From Bifidobacterium oedipodis (GTDB lineage: Bacteria; Actinomycetota; Actinomycetes; Actinomycetales; Bifidobacteriaceae), in the NCBI RefSeq assembly GCF_012932425.1, contig NZ_JAAIII010000003.1, positions 248,001 through 312,000 of the forward strand: a stretch of 64,000 bases of DNA, written 5' to 3'. Each line of letters begins with the position of its first letter. The stretch's first letter is position 1. Below the pieces are notes generated by a model, which was not told the DNA's origin, searched no databases, and was given only the letters and a program-made list of their open reading frames with translations. The translations under genes were made by a program, and so were the position numbers. Shown piece after piece: positions 1-8,822 of the stretch.

Positions 1-53
1 AAGCAACGGTCAGCGCAACGACTAACGCGCGGGCTCACCATTACCCCACGGTT

Positions 54-2042
54 TCACCGCTGAGGCGCCATGCCTGATTGGAAAGCGGCCACCGCCTCCA
101 TGAACCGTTTGCCGTACTGGCGCAGTTTGTTCTCGCCCACACCGTTGACGGCAAGGAATTGCGCATCGGTAATCGGCTTAATGCGCGCCATATCACGCAA
201 GGTTTTATCGGAGAACACAATGTACGGCGGTTTGCCGATTTCCTGGGCGATGGTGCGGCGCAGTTCGCGCAAACGCTGGAACAGTGCCTCTTCGTCATCA
301 TCCGGCGCATAGGTGCCCAACGCCGGCCCAGTCGTCGGCTCCGCAGCAACGTTCCGGCTCTTGGCGGATGGTTCGCGCTCCACACGCTTGATTTCATAGT
401 GGAAATCGGGTGCGGCCGTCTCCCCCGCACGACGCCCGAACATAACAATCGGCAAACGTCCTTCGGCGATGTATAAGTATCCGTCAACGGCCATCTGATT
501 GAGCACATCGCGAATGCGCGCCTCATTCACACCGCTCAGCATGCCAAAGGTCGGCATTTGCTCGGGGTTCAGCCACGACAGATCCTGTGCCTTGGATCCA
601 CGCAGGATTTTAACGATTTTGCCCGAACCGACCCGCTGATTCACATCATGCACGCAGCGACTAATCGCACGCGCCACATCAGTTACGTCGATGGTGGCGA
701 AAGTATGCTCGCAGTTGGCGCACGCGCCGCACTTACCAGCTCCGGCAGCGCCGTCTGATGCCGTGATTTCACCAAAATAGCTGGTCATATACCGGTGCAG
801 GCAGTCAGTTGTGCGGCAATAGCCCACCATGCCGTCGAGCAACCGACGCTTGGATTGACGCACGATATCCTGCTCCTCGGGGCTCAGCCGCTCGTTTTCA
901 TAGTCATTGTCAAGCAATCGACGCCGGGTGACGATATCGGAATCATTCCACAGCAACGTGCACCGGCTGGCCTCACCGTCGCGCCCGGCGCGCCCCGCCT
1001 CCTGATAGTAGGCTTCGATGGATTCGGGCATATTGTGGTGGATGACGTAGCGCACATTCGATTTATCGATGCCCATACCAAAGGCGTTGGTGGCCACAAC
1101 CACCGGCACACGATCAGTGACAAAGTCACGCTGGGCGTTCTGCCGTGCGTCCGGTGCCATACCTCCGTGATAGGCGACGGCAATAACAGCTTCTCCAGCA
1201 GCACCGGCATCGTCACCAACAGCAGGGTCACTATCTGCAGGGCCGACGCCCGCGGCCGCACGCAATTGCGGCACCGTCTGATTCAGCGTGGCGGCAAGAG
1301 CTTCGGTTTCCTTGCGAGTGGCGCAATACACGATGCCGGATTCGTTCGGATGATCCGCTATATAGTGAGCCACCCAGGAAGCTTTGCGCTTGGTCTCGAG
1401 TTTGATCACGTCGAAATACAGATTCGGCCGATCGAATCCGGTGACGGTAATGGCCGGATTGTTAAGCCCCAGGATATTCACAATATCGTGGCGCACACGT
1501 TCGGTGGCGGTGGCGGTGAACGCGCCAACCGGCGGACGTTGCGGCAGGGAGGCGATGAATTCGCCGATGCCCAGATAGGAGGATCGGAAGTCCTGACCCC
1601 ATTGGGAGACGCAGTGTGCCTCGTCCACGGCAATCAGTCCGATTGTCGTATTGGCTGCAAAACTGCGGAATCGTGGTGTTTCCAAACGTTCGGGGGCTAC
1701 ATACAGCAGTTTGACCTGACCGGCTGCGGCCTGTTGGAACACCATGGATTGCTCGTCGGGGCTTTGTGTGGTGTTGACGAAGGCGGCAGGCAGACCGATA
1801 TCGTTGAGTGCGTCCACTTGGTCGCGCATCAGGGAAATCAGCGGTGAAATCACGACGGTGACGCCCGGCAACAGTGCGGCGGGAATCTGATAGCACACCG
1901 ATTTGCCCGCGCCAGTGGGCATGACGCCCAACACATCATGCCCTGCGAGCAGCGCCTCAACGATGCCCGCCTGCCCGGCTCGGAACGAATCGTAGCCAAA
2001 ATACCGTTTCAGCGCCGACAGCGCCGCCGTGATGTCAGTCAT
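54..2042 (-). CDS. recQ: ATP-dependent DNA helicase RecQ
   Basis: A 662-residue superfamily 2 3'-5' DNA helicase used in recombinational repair and fork restart. Visible are a Walker A GAGKS near residue 44, a DEAH box near 140, the second RecA lobe ending in an arginine-finger-type QEAGRAGRDG block, a RecQ zinc site with cysteines near 409, 414, 438, 441 and 444, and an HRDC domain at about 590-655. An Ala/Gly/Asp-rich insert (about 261-283) lengthens lobe 2. I chose the ATG at 2042 because the protein then begins just before the conserved RecQ N-terminus; an in-frame start at 2069 exists, and neither has a clear ribosome binding site. Confidence 0.95.
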   Translation of the reverse strand: MTDITAALSALKRYFGYDSFRAGQAGIVEALLAGHDVLGVMPTGAGKSVCYQIPAALLPGVTVVISPLISLMRDQVDALNDIGLPAAFVNTTQSPDEQSMVFQQAAAGQVKLLYVAPERLETPRFRSFAANTTIGLIAVDEAHCVSQWGQDFRSSYLGIGEFIASLPQRPPVGAFTATATERVRHDIVNILGLNNPAITVTGFDRPNLYFDVIKLETKRKASWVAHYIADHPNESGIVYCATRKETEALAATLNQTVPQLRAAAGVGPADSDPAVGDDAGAAGEAVIAVAYHGGMAPDARQNAQRDFVTDRVPVVVATNAFGMGIDKSNVRYVIHHNMPESIEAYYQEAGRAGRDGEASRCTLLWNDSDIVTRRRLLDNDYENERLSPEEQDIVRQSKRRLLDGMVGYCRTTDCLHRYMTSYFGEITASDGAAGAGKCGACANCEHTFATIDVTDVARAISRCVHDVNQRVGSGKIVKILRGSKAQDLSWLNPEQMPTFGMLSGVNEARIRDVLNQMAVDGYLYIAEGRLPIVMFGRRAGETAAPDFHYEIKRVEREPSAKSRNVAAEPTTGPALGTYAPDDDEEALFQRLRELRRTIAQEIGKPPYIVFSDKTLRDMARIKPITDAQFLAVNGVGENKLRQYGKRFMEAVAAFQSGMAPQR

Positions 2043-2153
2043 ACCCACCCAGTGTAGTGCGCCGCTCACTCACGGTTGCGCTTGACGATACGGTACGGCA
2101 GCGAAAATACTGCCGTTACCACGCGTACATCACCGCACGCAACGACGATATCG

Positions 2154-3338
2154 TCACAGCGCGCGCAATGCCTGCTGCAGATCGGCAATAAGGTCATCAA
2201 TGTTTTCGATGCCCACCGAGATGCGCACGAGGTTGGCAGGCACCTGCAGGGTGGTGCCGGATACGGAGGCGTGGGTCATGGCTGCGGGAACTTCGATCAG
2301 GCTTTCCACGCCACCCAGCGATTCGGCCAGCGTAAAGATTTCCGTGCGATCCACAAAACGCTTGGCTGCTTCGGCGCCTCCGGCCAGCTGCACGGAGACG
2401 ATACCGCCGAAACCGCCGTGCATCTGGCGAGCGGCGATGTCGTGGCCCGGATGCGATTCGAGACCCGGGTACCACACGCGTTCAATCACATCGGACGGCT
2501 GGGATTCCAGCCATTGCGCCACGGCGAGCGCGTTGGCGGAGTGCTGGCGCACGCGCAGATCCAAGGTTTTCAAGCCACGAATGTCCAGCCACGAGTCGAA
2601 CGGGGAGGGCACAGCACCAGCGGCATTCTGCAGGAAAGCGACCTGCTCACGCGTCTCATCGTCGTTCAATACCACTGCGCCGCCGACCACATCGGAGTGG
2701 CCACCGATGTATTTGGTAGTGGAATAGACCACCACGTCGGCCCCATCGTCCAGCGGATGCTGCAGGGCGGGCGAGGCGAAAGTGTTATCGACCACAACCT
2801 TGGTGCCGTGTGCGTGGGCGACTTTGGCGGTGGCGGCGATATCGGTGATGTTGAGCAGCGGGTTGGAGGGGGTTTCCACCCACACATATCGGTATTGCTT
2901 GGCGGTGAGTGCGGCTTCGACGGCGGCGGTATCGGTGATGTCGACTACATCGAGGCCGATGCCCCACGGCACGAACACCTTGGACAGCAGGCGGTAGGTG
3001 CCGCCGTAGACGTCGTTGCCAAGCAGAATGTTGTCGCCGGGGCGAATGGTCGAACGCAGCAGCACGTCAATGGCAGCCAGACCCGATGAGAAGCTCAGCG
3101 CATATTTTGCGCCTTCCACAGCGGCCAGTTGTTCGTCGAAGCTGGTGCGCGTGGGGTTGATGGAGCGGGAGTAGTCGTGGCCGCCGCGCAGCCCCAGCAC
3201 GCCGTCCTGCTTGAAGGTGGAGGTGGCGTAAATCGGAGTCACCACCGCGCCGGTGGTCGGGTCGGGCTCCTGACCGGCGTGGATGGCACGGGTGGCGATG
3301 GCGGTGTTGGTGAACTTGGCGTTGTATGCGGCGGACAT
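2154..3338 (-). CDS. metB: cystathionine gamma-synthase (Cys/Met metabolism PLP enzyme)
   Basis: A 394-residue fold-type I PLP enzyme that joins an activated homoserine ester and cysteine to give cystathionine on the way to methionine. The PLP lysine is K209 in STTKYIGGHSDVVGG, and the VDNTFASP block (183-190) and SFSSGLAAI block are typical of the family. The start has AAAGGA placed well upstream. The gene lies just downstream of a cysK/cbs-type gene on the same strand. That context also allows reverse transsulfuration (cystathionine gamma-lyase), because the two activities cannot be told apart by sequence inspection alone. Confidence 0.88.
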   Translation of the reverse strand: MSAAYNAKFTNTAIATRAIHAGQEPDPTTGAVVTPIYATSTFKQDGVLGLRGGHDYSRSINPTRTSFDEQLAAVEGAKYALSFSSGLAAIDVLLRSTIRPGDNILLGNDVYGGTYRLLSKVFVPWGIGLDVVDITDTAAVEAALTAKQYRYVWVETPSNPLLNITDIAATAKVAHAHGTKVVVDNTFASPALQHPLDDGADVVVYSTTKYIGGHSDVVGGAVVLNDDETREQVAFLQNAAGAVPSPFDSWLDIRGLKTLDLRVRQHSANALAVAQWLESQPSDVIERVWYPGLESHPGHDIAARQMHGGFGGIVSVQLAGGAEAAKRFVDRTEIFTLAESLGGVESLIEVPAAMTHASVSGTTLQVPANLVRISVGIENIDDLIADLQQALRAL

Positions 3339-3418
3339 AATGAGTTCCTTTCAGTGATTTTCAGTGATATTCAGTTGTGTTGTAATTTACGTTGCTTTTA
3401 TTTGTTATTCGTCAAAGT

Positions 3419-3554
3419 GATGGACACGATGTGTGCTCCATCCCCTTAGCTATTGAAGAGGAGTCACTGCGTTTGGTCGGCTGGATGGACACGATGTGTG
3501 CTCCATCCCCCTACGGGCGGGCCCCCTTCCGCACGCATCACGTCCATCCAGCCG
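3419..3554. repeat. direct repeats and long imperfect hairpin between cysK and metB
   Basis: A 27-bp segment is repeated exactly at 3419-3445 and 3484-3510, 65 bp apart; each copy starts GATGGA and carries TCCATC near its end. The second copy forms part of a much longer inverted repeat: 3478-3501 pairs with 3531-3554, with 22 of 24 positions paired (one of them G-T) and a 29-nt loop. The element fills most of the spacer between the cysK stop and the metB start. It could be a cysK terminator, a metB leader attenuator, or a small mobile palindrome. Confidence 0.75.
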
Positions 3555-3567
3555 CCACCCCAGAACC

Positions 3568-4590
3568 TTACAAATACTGGTCGGCCAACGACGGCTTGGT
3601 GGTGCGGTCGACCACGTCGCCATAGCCATTGGCTCGCATCCAGTCGTCGTTGAATATTTTCTCCAGATAGCTGCGCCCGGAGTCGGGGGCGAGCACCACA
3701 ACGGTCTGGTGTTCGTCCAGATCGTTGACGAGCGCATAGTCGATAGCTGCGGCCACGGCCATGCCTGAGGATCCACCGACCATCAGCGCTTCCTCACCGG
3801 CTAGGCGGCGCGTCATTTCGAAGGCTTCGGCGTCGCCGACTTTAACGATGGCGTCGGTGATGGTGCGGTCGAAGGCTTTGGGGTAGAAGTCCTCCCCCAC
3901 GCCCTCGATGTCGTACTGGTGCACGTGGTCCATGTCGGGTGCGGAATAGATGGAGCCTTCCGGATCGGCGCCGATTACCGTAACGGCACCATCGGAGGCT
4001 TCCTTCAGGTAGCGGCCGGTGCCGGAGATGGTACCACCGGTGCCGATGCCGGCTACGAAGTGGGTGACTGTTCCTTCGGTGTCTCGCCAGATCTCCGGGC
4101 CAGTAGTGACGTAGTGGCTGGCAGGACCGTTGGGATTGTCATATTGGTTGGGTCGGTAGCCGCCGGGGATGGCTGCGGCGAGACGCTCGGCGACGCGGTA
4201 GTAGGATCGCGGATCATCGGGGCCGGCGTCGGTGGGGGTTACGACCACTTCGGCACCGTAGGCCCTGAGCACTGCGCGCTTGGATTCGGAGACTTTGTCG
4301 GGCAGGGTGAAGATGGTGCGGTAGCCGCGCTGCTGGGCCACCATGGCAAGGCCGACGCCGGTGTTGCCGGAAGTGGGTTCCACGATCACGCCGCCGGGCT
4401 TGAGTTCGCCGGAACGTTCGGCAGCGTCAATAATGCGTGCGGCGATGCGGTCTTTGGAGGATCCGCCGGGGTTCATGTATTCGATTTTGACGGCGATGGT
4501 TGCTTTGACGCCGGCGGCCTGCGGAATGTGGTTGAGCTTGACGATAGGGGTGTTGCCGATGAGTTCGAAAGTGGAGCTTGCGATGGCCAT
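3568..4590 (-). CDS. cysK: cysteine synthase / cystathionine beta-synthase-type PLP enzyme
   Basis: A 340-residue fold-type II PLP enzyme. The PLP lysine is K46 in GGSSKDR, the substrate loop is EPTSGNTGVG (71-80), and a GIGTGGTISG phosphate-binding loop follows. There is no C-terminal CBS-domain pair. The GGSSKDR variant and the start of the protein resemble actinobacterial enzymes labelled cystathionine beta-synthase, so the product may make cysteine from O-acetylserine or cystathionine from serine plus homocysteine. The ATG at 4590 begins the conserved N-terminus (MAIASSTFELIGNTPIV); the reading frame continues upstream to 4707 without family similarity. metB follows downstream. Confidence 0.85.
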   Translation of the reverse strand: MAIASSTFELIGNTPIVKLNHIPQAAGVKATIAVKIEYMNPGGSSKDRIAARIIDAAERSGELKPGGVIVEPTSGNTGVGLAMVAQQRGYRTIFTLPDKVSESKRAVLRAYGAEVVVTPTDAGPDDPRSYYRVAERLAAAIPGGYRPNQYDNPNGPASHYVTTGPEIWRDTEGTVTHFVAGIGTGGTISGTGRYLKEASDGAVTVIGADPEGSIYSAPDMDHVHQYDIEGVGEDFYPKAFDRTITDAIVKVGDAEAFEMTRRLAGEEALMVGGSSGMAVAAAIDYALVNDLDEHQTVVVLAPDSGRSYLEKIFNDDWMRANGYGDVVDRTTKPSLADQYL

Positions 4591-4782
4591 GAGTTTGAAG
4601 TCCTTGCTGTTGTGCTGCGTTGTTGCGCAGTGGTCGGCGGTTTTACTGGTGCGTGTGATGCGTTGTCGTGAACCGACGTTCCCGGGCGAAACGGAAAGGA
4701 CTAACAATATTGTGGTTTGGAGCGGCAGCGTGTGCGGCTGTATTGAATCAGCGTGTGTAATACTTGCTTACCTGAATGCGAT

Positions 4783-4805
4783 GGTCAATACATGGTGCGA
4801 ACCAT
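4783..4805 (-). promoter_or_regulatory. candidate operator and -35 box upstream of cysK
   Basis: A 14-bp palindrome, ATGGT-N4-ACCAT, lies at 4792-4805. Four bases further along the minus strand is TTGACC (4788-4783), a good -35 match. The pair sits about 195 bp upstream of the cysK start, a plausible site for a sulfur-amino-acid repressor. The -10 is not clear. Otherwise nothing gene-like was seen between 4591 and 5080. Confidence 0.35.
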
Positions 4806-5080
4806 AAATCTCTAAAAAAGAATTGCACGATACACATCGCTGCTGGAATGCTCTATCTCAAATTATGCGTCACTGACCGTGCGCCCGGAGGCGTCGGTTA
4901 GCGACAACAACATGAGATGAAATGCATGCCTCACACCATAGCATGAGGGGCGACATTATGATGCCGCGCCTGTTCACATCGTGGATTCGCGGGGGTTGAG
5001 TTGCTGCAGGCTCGGCACCGCCATAGGAGGCAGGGATAGGCGGCAGAGAGGCATACACACCTACGGTTTCCGGAAGAACG

Positions 5081-6214
5081 CTAGCTCCACCCCAATAACG
5101 ATTCGGCCTGTTCCGGCCACCATTGGCCGGCCTGCGGCCCGGCATTGCAGGTGCCATCGGATTCGCCGGGGGTCTTAATCCATAACGCGGCATCCTGGGC
5201 GCCATAGGTTGTTGCTCCGGGCTCCTCCCCCACGCGCGCACCGGATACATTGCACCATGCGGAATCCGGTTCATTGCCATGCCCGTTGCCGTTGCGGCTG
5301 GTGTCGATCACATACCGCCCGCCGGTTAGCTGCGACAGTTGCTCACCGTAGGCGCGCTCTGCGGCGGTGACGTTGTAGTTCGATACGTTGAGCGAAAAGC
5401 CGCGCACGTTCTCCACGCCCGCACGCAGCAGCAAGCTGGCCATGGTTTCGGCGTCCACCCAGCCCGAGTGGCCGGCGTCGATATATACCGCAGCACCGCT
5501 GGTGGCGAGCGCACGCACCGCAATCGTCAGCAGCGGCATTTTTGATTCCAAGGCCGGGCAGTCAGTCATCATGGCCAGCGCATCCGGCTCCACGATTACG
5601 GCCGGTACAACGCCTTGCCAAGCGCTTACCGCGTCAACGATTTCCTGCACCCATGCCACGTATTCGTCGTCGCGCATATCGCTGGCGGAATATCCGCCGC
5701 AGTCTCGCCCGGGAATGCCGTACACCACGAATACCGGCATCGTGCCTGTATATGCAGCCTGTTTCATCACAGCGGTGACAGCTGGGCCGACGCGTGTGGG
5801 CGGCAGTTTATCCGGTTCCAACCATATGGAGGAGGGCACGGAGGCCAGTTGCGCGGCGGCGGCGCGAGACGTTTCATCGGCATTCTTGTCTTCAGCAGCG
5901 TGCGCGGCGCTGGAATCGTCATCCACATACAGGACGCGATCCGTGAAGGGGTTATCGCCATCAGCGCTCACGGTGTCGCGCCTCAGGCCATGCATATAGA
6001 GATCGGCGGCGCCGCTGCCGACGATGAACAGGGTCGATAGGGCGCACAGCAGGCCCGCCATCACGGCGGCAACCGCTGCGCGCACCAACCTGCGCCATAT
6101 TCGCCCGCGCCATGCCGGCCCGCGCTGTGACTGCCCGCGTCGGGAACCGAACGAACCGAACCTTGACGTTCGTCGGTTCGCGCGCCCGCCTACACGTCTG
6201 CTTAACCACTGCAT
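5081..6214 (-). CDS. membrane-anchored glycoside hydrolase family 6 (endo-beta-1,4-glucanase-like)
   Basis: A 377-residue protein with an Arg-rich cytoplasmic N-terminus and one hydrophobic segment (about 44-67) acting as signal anchor, then a GH6 catalytic domain. Both GH6 signatures are present: VVYGIPGRDCGGYS (163-176) and AVIVEPDALA (205-214), whose D211 should be the general acid. IDAGHSGW and WIKTPGESDGTC, also expected for GH6, follow. GH6 enzymes hydrolyse beta-1,4-glucan by inversion. AAAGGAG precedes the ATG. It is the last gene of a leftward group with a lipoprotein and a GT2 synthase, suggesting it trims or releases the polymer made by that synthase rather than digesting dietary cellulose. 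Confidence 0.9.
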   Translation of the reverse strand: MQWLSRRVGGRANRRTSRFGSFGSRRGQSQRGPAWRGRIWRRLVRAAVAAVMAGLLCALSTLFIVGSGAADLYMHGLRRDTVSADGDNPFTDRVLYVDDDSSAAHAAEDKNADETSRAAAAQLASVPSSIWLEPDKLPPTRVGPAVTAVMKQAAYTGTMPVFVVYGIPGRDCGGYSASDMRDDEYVAWVQEIVDAVSAWQGVVPAVIVEPDALAMMTDCPALESKMPLLTIAVRALATSGAAVYIDAGHSGWVDAETMASLLLRAGVENVRGFSLNVSNYNVTAAERAYGEQLSQLTGGRYVIDTSRNGNGHGNEPDSAWCNVSGARVGEEPGATTYGAQDAALWIKTPGESDGTCNAGPQAGQWWPEQAESLLGWS

Positions 6215-6285
6215 GGCGCTCCTTTATTCAATGTTCGATTCCAACATGTTCAACTTCAACGTCGGCCAATACCGACGTTGGTTAC

Positions 6286-6336
6286 TGCCAACCGCCGGCT
6301 AATACCAACCATCAGTCAATGCCAACCGCCGGCTAA
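6286..6336. repeat. 17-bp direct repeat
   Basis: TGCCAACCGCCGGCTAA occurs at 6286-6302 and again exactly at 6320-6336, between the lipoprotein stop and the GH6 start. It is probably a small local duplication; no function is evident. Confidence 0.7.
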
Positions 6337-6353
6337 AGCCAGTGCCGCAGCCA

Positions 6354-7175
6354 TTAGGCGGCATCCACAGGCACGTCGCGAATCGGCGTGGGCTCGTCGG
6401 ATTCAAAAATGCCAATTGGAATATCGATATCGATTTCTTGGGCATCCCACGCATCTTGCCCGGCAGCGCGCTGCACGGTCACATAGAACTTGAAATGCAG
6501 CGTAATGCCGATGGAATCGTTGGGCAAATCCCCAATCACCTGGTTGCGCATTTCATAGACGCCCTTCGGGCTGGTGATGCGCATGCCGTAACTGCGGAAG
6601 GTGTTGGGTTCGGGGTCGAAGGTCAATGAAGCAGCCTGACCGTTCACCGTATATGGCGAGCGCGCCGAGGATTCGGTATGCCCGCTGAGCGTCACGTCGG
6701 AACTGATGTTCACATTGCCCAGATACACCAAGCGTTTGGAGGCGTACGGGGCTTTTAAATCAACGTTGAGATCGTAGGCCTGGAAGGTGAAGGTGAAGAG
6801 TTTGTCGCCCTTCGGATACCACTGGTCGGAGCGTGGGGTGGCTTGCGAGGGGAAGATCGAAAGCACGTAGTCGATGCCGGCGATGTTCTTGTAGACGTTG
6901 GATACGCCGTTTTTGGAGAACTGGGAGTCGAATACGTCATCGTCTTCGGCGTTGGCTCGTCCGAGTTCGTCGTGGCTTTCGCCGGAGCCGGATTGTTTCG
7001 CGTGCTCCTGCACGTTCGAGCCGCTTGTTTCGCCGGCGGCGGCTGTTCCGGCAGTCCCTGAGCTTAACGACAAGCCGGTCAAGTCTTCGATGGAAGCGCA
7101 GCCGGTGAGCGGGATGATGGTTAAAGCTGCGACCAGCGCTGCTATCAAGCGCTGCGGTCGGTGCAATCGTGTCAT
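6354..7175 (-). CDS. predicted lipoprotein of unknown function in GT2/GH6 locus
   Basis: A 273-residue exported protein. The N-terminus has a basic stretch, a hydrophobic core and a lipobox LTGC with lipidated cysteine C26. A Ser/Gly/Glu-rich linker (about 30-80) leads to a beta-rich domain (about 90-273) I do not recognise. GGAGG sits 9 nt before the ATG. It lies 64 bp after the GT2 synthase and 139 bp before the GH6 gene on the same strand, so a role as an accessory protein for polysaccharide export or maturation is inferred from position only. Confidence 0.8.
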   Translation of the reverse strand: MTRLHRPQRLIAALVAALTIIPLTGCASIEDLTGLSLSSGTAGTAAAGETSGSNVQEHAKQSGSGESHDELGRANAEDDDVFDSQFSKNGVSNVYKNIAGIDYVLSIFPSQATPRSDQWYPKGDKLFTFTFQAYDLNVDLKAPYASKRLVYLGNVNISSDVTLSGHTESSARSPYTVNGQAASLTFDPEPNTFRSYGMRITSPKGVYEMRNQVIGDLPNDSIGITLHFKFYVTVQRAAGQDAWDAQEIDIDIPIGIFESDEPTPIRDVPVDAA

Positions 7176-7239
7176 GATGGCGAACCTCCGAGATATGCGT
7201 TGCGTGAATTGGGTTGTGTGAATTGATTGAATGGGTAGG

Positions 7240-8694
7240 TTAAACGAGATAGCCGCGCGTGGGCCTGAGGAACTGAAAGGCCATGGCCAGTGTCTGCGCC
7301 GCCGTGATGACGGCCAGCACCAGCCAGCCCCAGAACAGGATGCGCGTCTGTATAATCAGCGGCAGATAGGCCATGCCCACCACCAGCAGCACGATGATCA
7401 GCCACCAAACGATCCAAGGGATCACATAGGCTCGTCCCTTGCCTTTTTCGGCCCTGGCCTGCGCCGCCCAGTTGTCGCCGCGCCGGCCGACCAAGGATTT
7501 CCACCAGCCTCGCAGGAAATGCGCGATACGTATCCACAGATACATTTCGGCAGGCAGGAACAATAGGGCGAACAGCACATCCCTATGGTCGCGGGCGCGC
7601 ATTTTCAGCGCGATTTTGGTGTTCAGCAGGATGGAGGCCGCCACCGGCACCAGCCATATTGGGAAGAACACGAACGCTCCGATGCGCAATGATGCGGCGA
7701 GCAGGAACACGAAGGCGAATCGGTTGTAGGCGTTGAAGAACATGGAGATATGTTCCAGCCATCGTTGGCGCAAACATGGGTGGAATTTGTAGGATCGCAT
7801 CAGTTCCACAGCGCCCGCGTTCCATTTGACCTGCTGGCCGTCCAGGGCGCGCATGGTGAGCATGCCGCCCACATCGGCTCGGGCGGAGGCGCTGATTTTG
7901 AGGTTGTATCCTGCGGATTTGAGTTGCAGTGATAGCAGCGAATCCTCCACCTCGCTTTGCGTGATCCATGGTGTCATCTGTTTGTTCGCCTCCATCACCG
8001 CTTTGAGCGCGTCGATGGAGAAGATGGAGAACTGGCCGCCGAGCACCGGCACTTCCCTGCTCTGCTGCATGGCTTTGATGTTGAAGGCGGCGAATTGCTG
8101 GCGTTGGCCGGCCACAAGCCAGCGGCGGATGGGCCCGCGCACCCCACGGTCGTCCACCGTATAGATGGCGGAGACGCCGCCGATGTGCTGGTTGGAGCGT
8201 ATCTCATCGAGCAGCAGTTCCACGCAGTCTTCGTGCGCCACAGTGTCGCCGTCCACACCGAGGAAGTAGTCGAAGGCTTCCACCATGGCGAATCCGTAGT
8301 TCAGCGCACCCACTTTTTTGTCCGGATTCTCGCCGATGTCGTGCACATATACTGCGCAGGTGATCGGCATGCCGCGGCATTCCTTGCGGTGCAGTCCGGC
8401 GAATGGTTTGGCTTCCTGAACCGTGCGATCGGTGGAATTGTTGACCACCACGTGAATTTCGTCGGGGATGACCGTCTGTGCCAGCAAGGCTTCCAGCACA
8501 GAGGCGATGGAATCCTCCTCGTTGTAGGCGGGGATCACGCAGCCAATCAGCGGATGGTCGCGGCGCGCCTCGTACGCCATGTCATCGTGCGATAGGTCGT
8601 CATTGGCCACATCGTCAACGCCTTCGCCCCAGCCGGCGAAACCGTCGCCATAGTCGCGCTCGAGGTCGCGCCCGTCTTGTTGCTTGCTTTCCAT
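7240..8694 (-). CDS. processive family 2 glycosyltransferase (cellulose/chitin/PNAG synthase-like)
   Basis: A 484-residue membrane glycosyltransferase. The GT-A domain shows VIPAYNEEDS (about 53-62), a metal-binding DGD (148-150), a SEVED catalytic-base region with D251, and QQVKW (287-291) in the place of the processive-synthase QxxRW motif. Hydrophobic helices follow from about 325 to the C-terminus. These motifs indicate a beta-linked polysaccharide made on a membrane channel. The N-terminal 40 residues are acidic and unconserved, and the ATG has no visible ribosome binding site, so the start is uncertain (alternative at 8580). Position with GH6 suggests a beta-1,4-type glucan. Confidence 0.87.
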   Translation of the reverse strand: MESKQQDGRDLERDYGDGFAGWGEGVDDVANDDLSHDDMAYEARRDHPLIGCVIPAYNEEDSIASVLEALLAQTVIPDEIHVVVNNSTDRTVQEAKPFAGLHRKECRGMPITCAVYVHDIGENPDKKVGALNYGFAMVEAFDYFLGVDGDTVAHEDCVELLLDEIRSNQHIGGVSAIYTVDDRGVRGPIRRWLVAGQRQQFAAFNIKAMQQSREVPVLGGQFSIFSIDALKAVMEANKQMTPWITQSEVEDSLLSLQLKSAGYNLKISASARADVGGMLTMRALDGQQVKWNAGAVELMRSYKFHPCLRQRWLEHISMFFNAYNRFAFVFLLAASLRIGAFVFFPIWLVPVAASILLNTKIALKMRARDHRDVLFALLFLPAEMYLWIRIAHFLRGWWKSLVGRRGDNWAAQARAEKGKGRAYVIPWIVWWLIIVLLVVGMAYLPLIIQTRILFWGWLVLAVITAAQTLAMAFQFLRPTRGYLV

Positions 8695-8731
8695 GTATTC
8701 GATGCTAGGAAAGCATTGATGTCGGTTATTC

Positions 8732-8754
8732 GACGAAACGCCTCATGTTTCGTC
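8732..8754 (-). terminator. possible terminator after histidine kinase
   Basis: GACGAAAC and GTTTCGTC form an 8-bp perfect stem with a 7-nt loop, 69-91 bp past the kinase stop and just upstream of the GT2 gene. No T-run follows, so it could instead be an operator or leader hairpin. Confidence 0.35.
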
Positions 8755-8822
8755 AGGTTCGGCGCACCATATCGTCAAGCATTAGTGATGAACTTGTGAA
8801 GAGCCCTATGTTCCGCCGTTGA

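Noticed and set aside
4870..5280. A 136-codon Pro/Arg-rich minus-strand frame overlapping the GH6 3' end
   Set aside because: It overlaps conserved GH6 sequence in another frame and has no convincing start signal or similarity.
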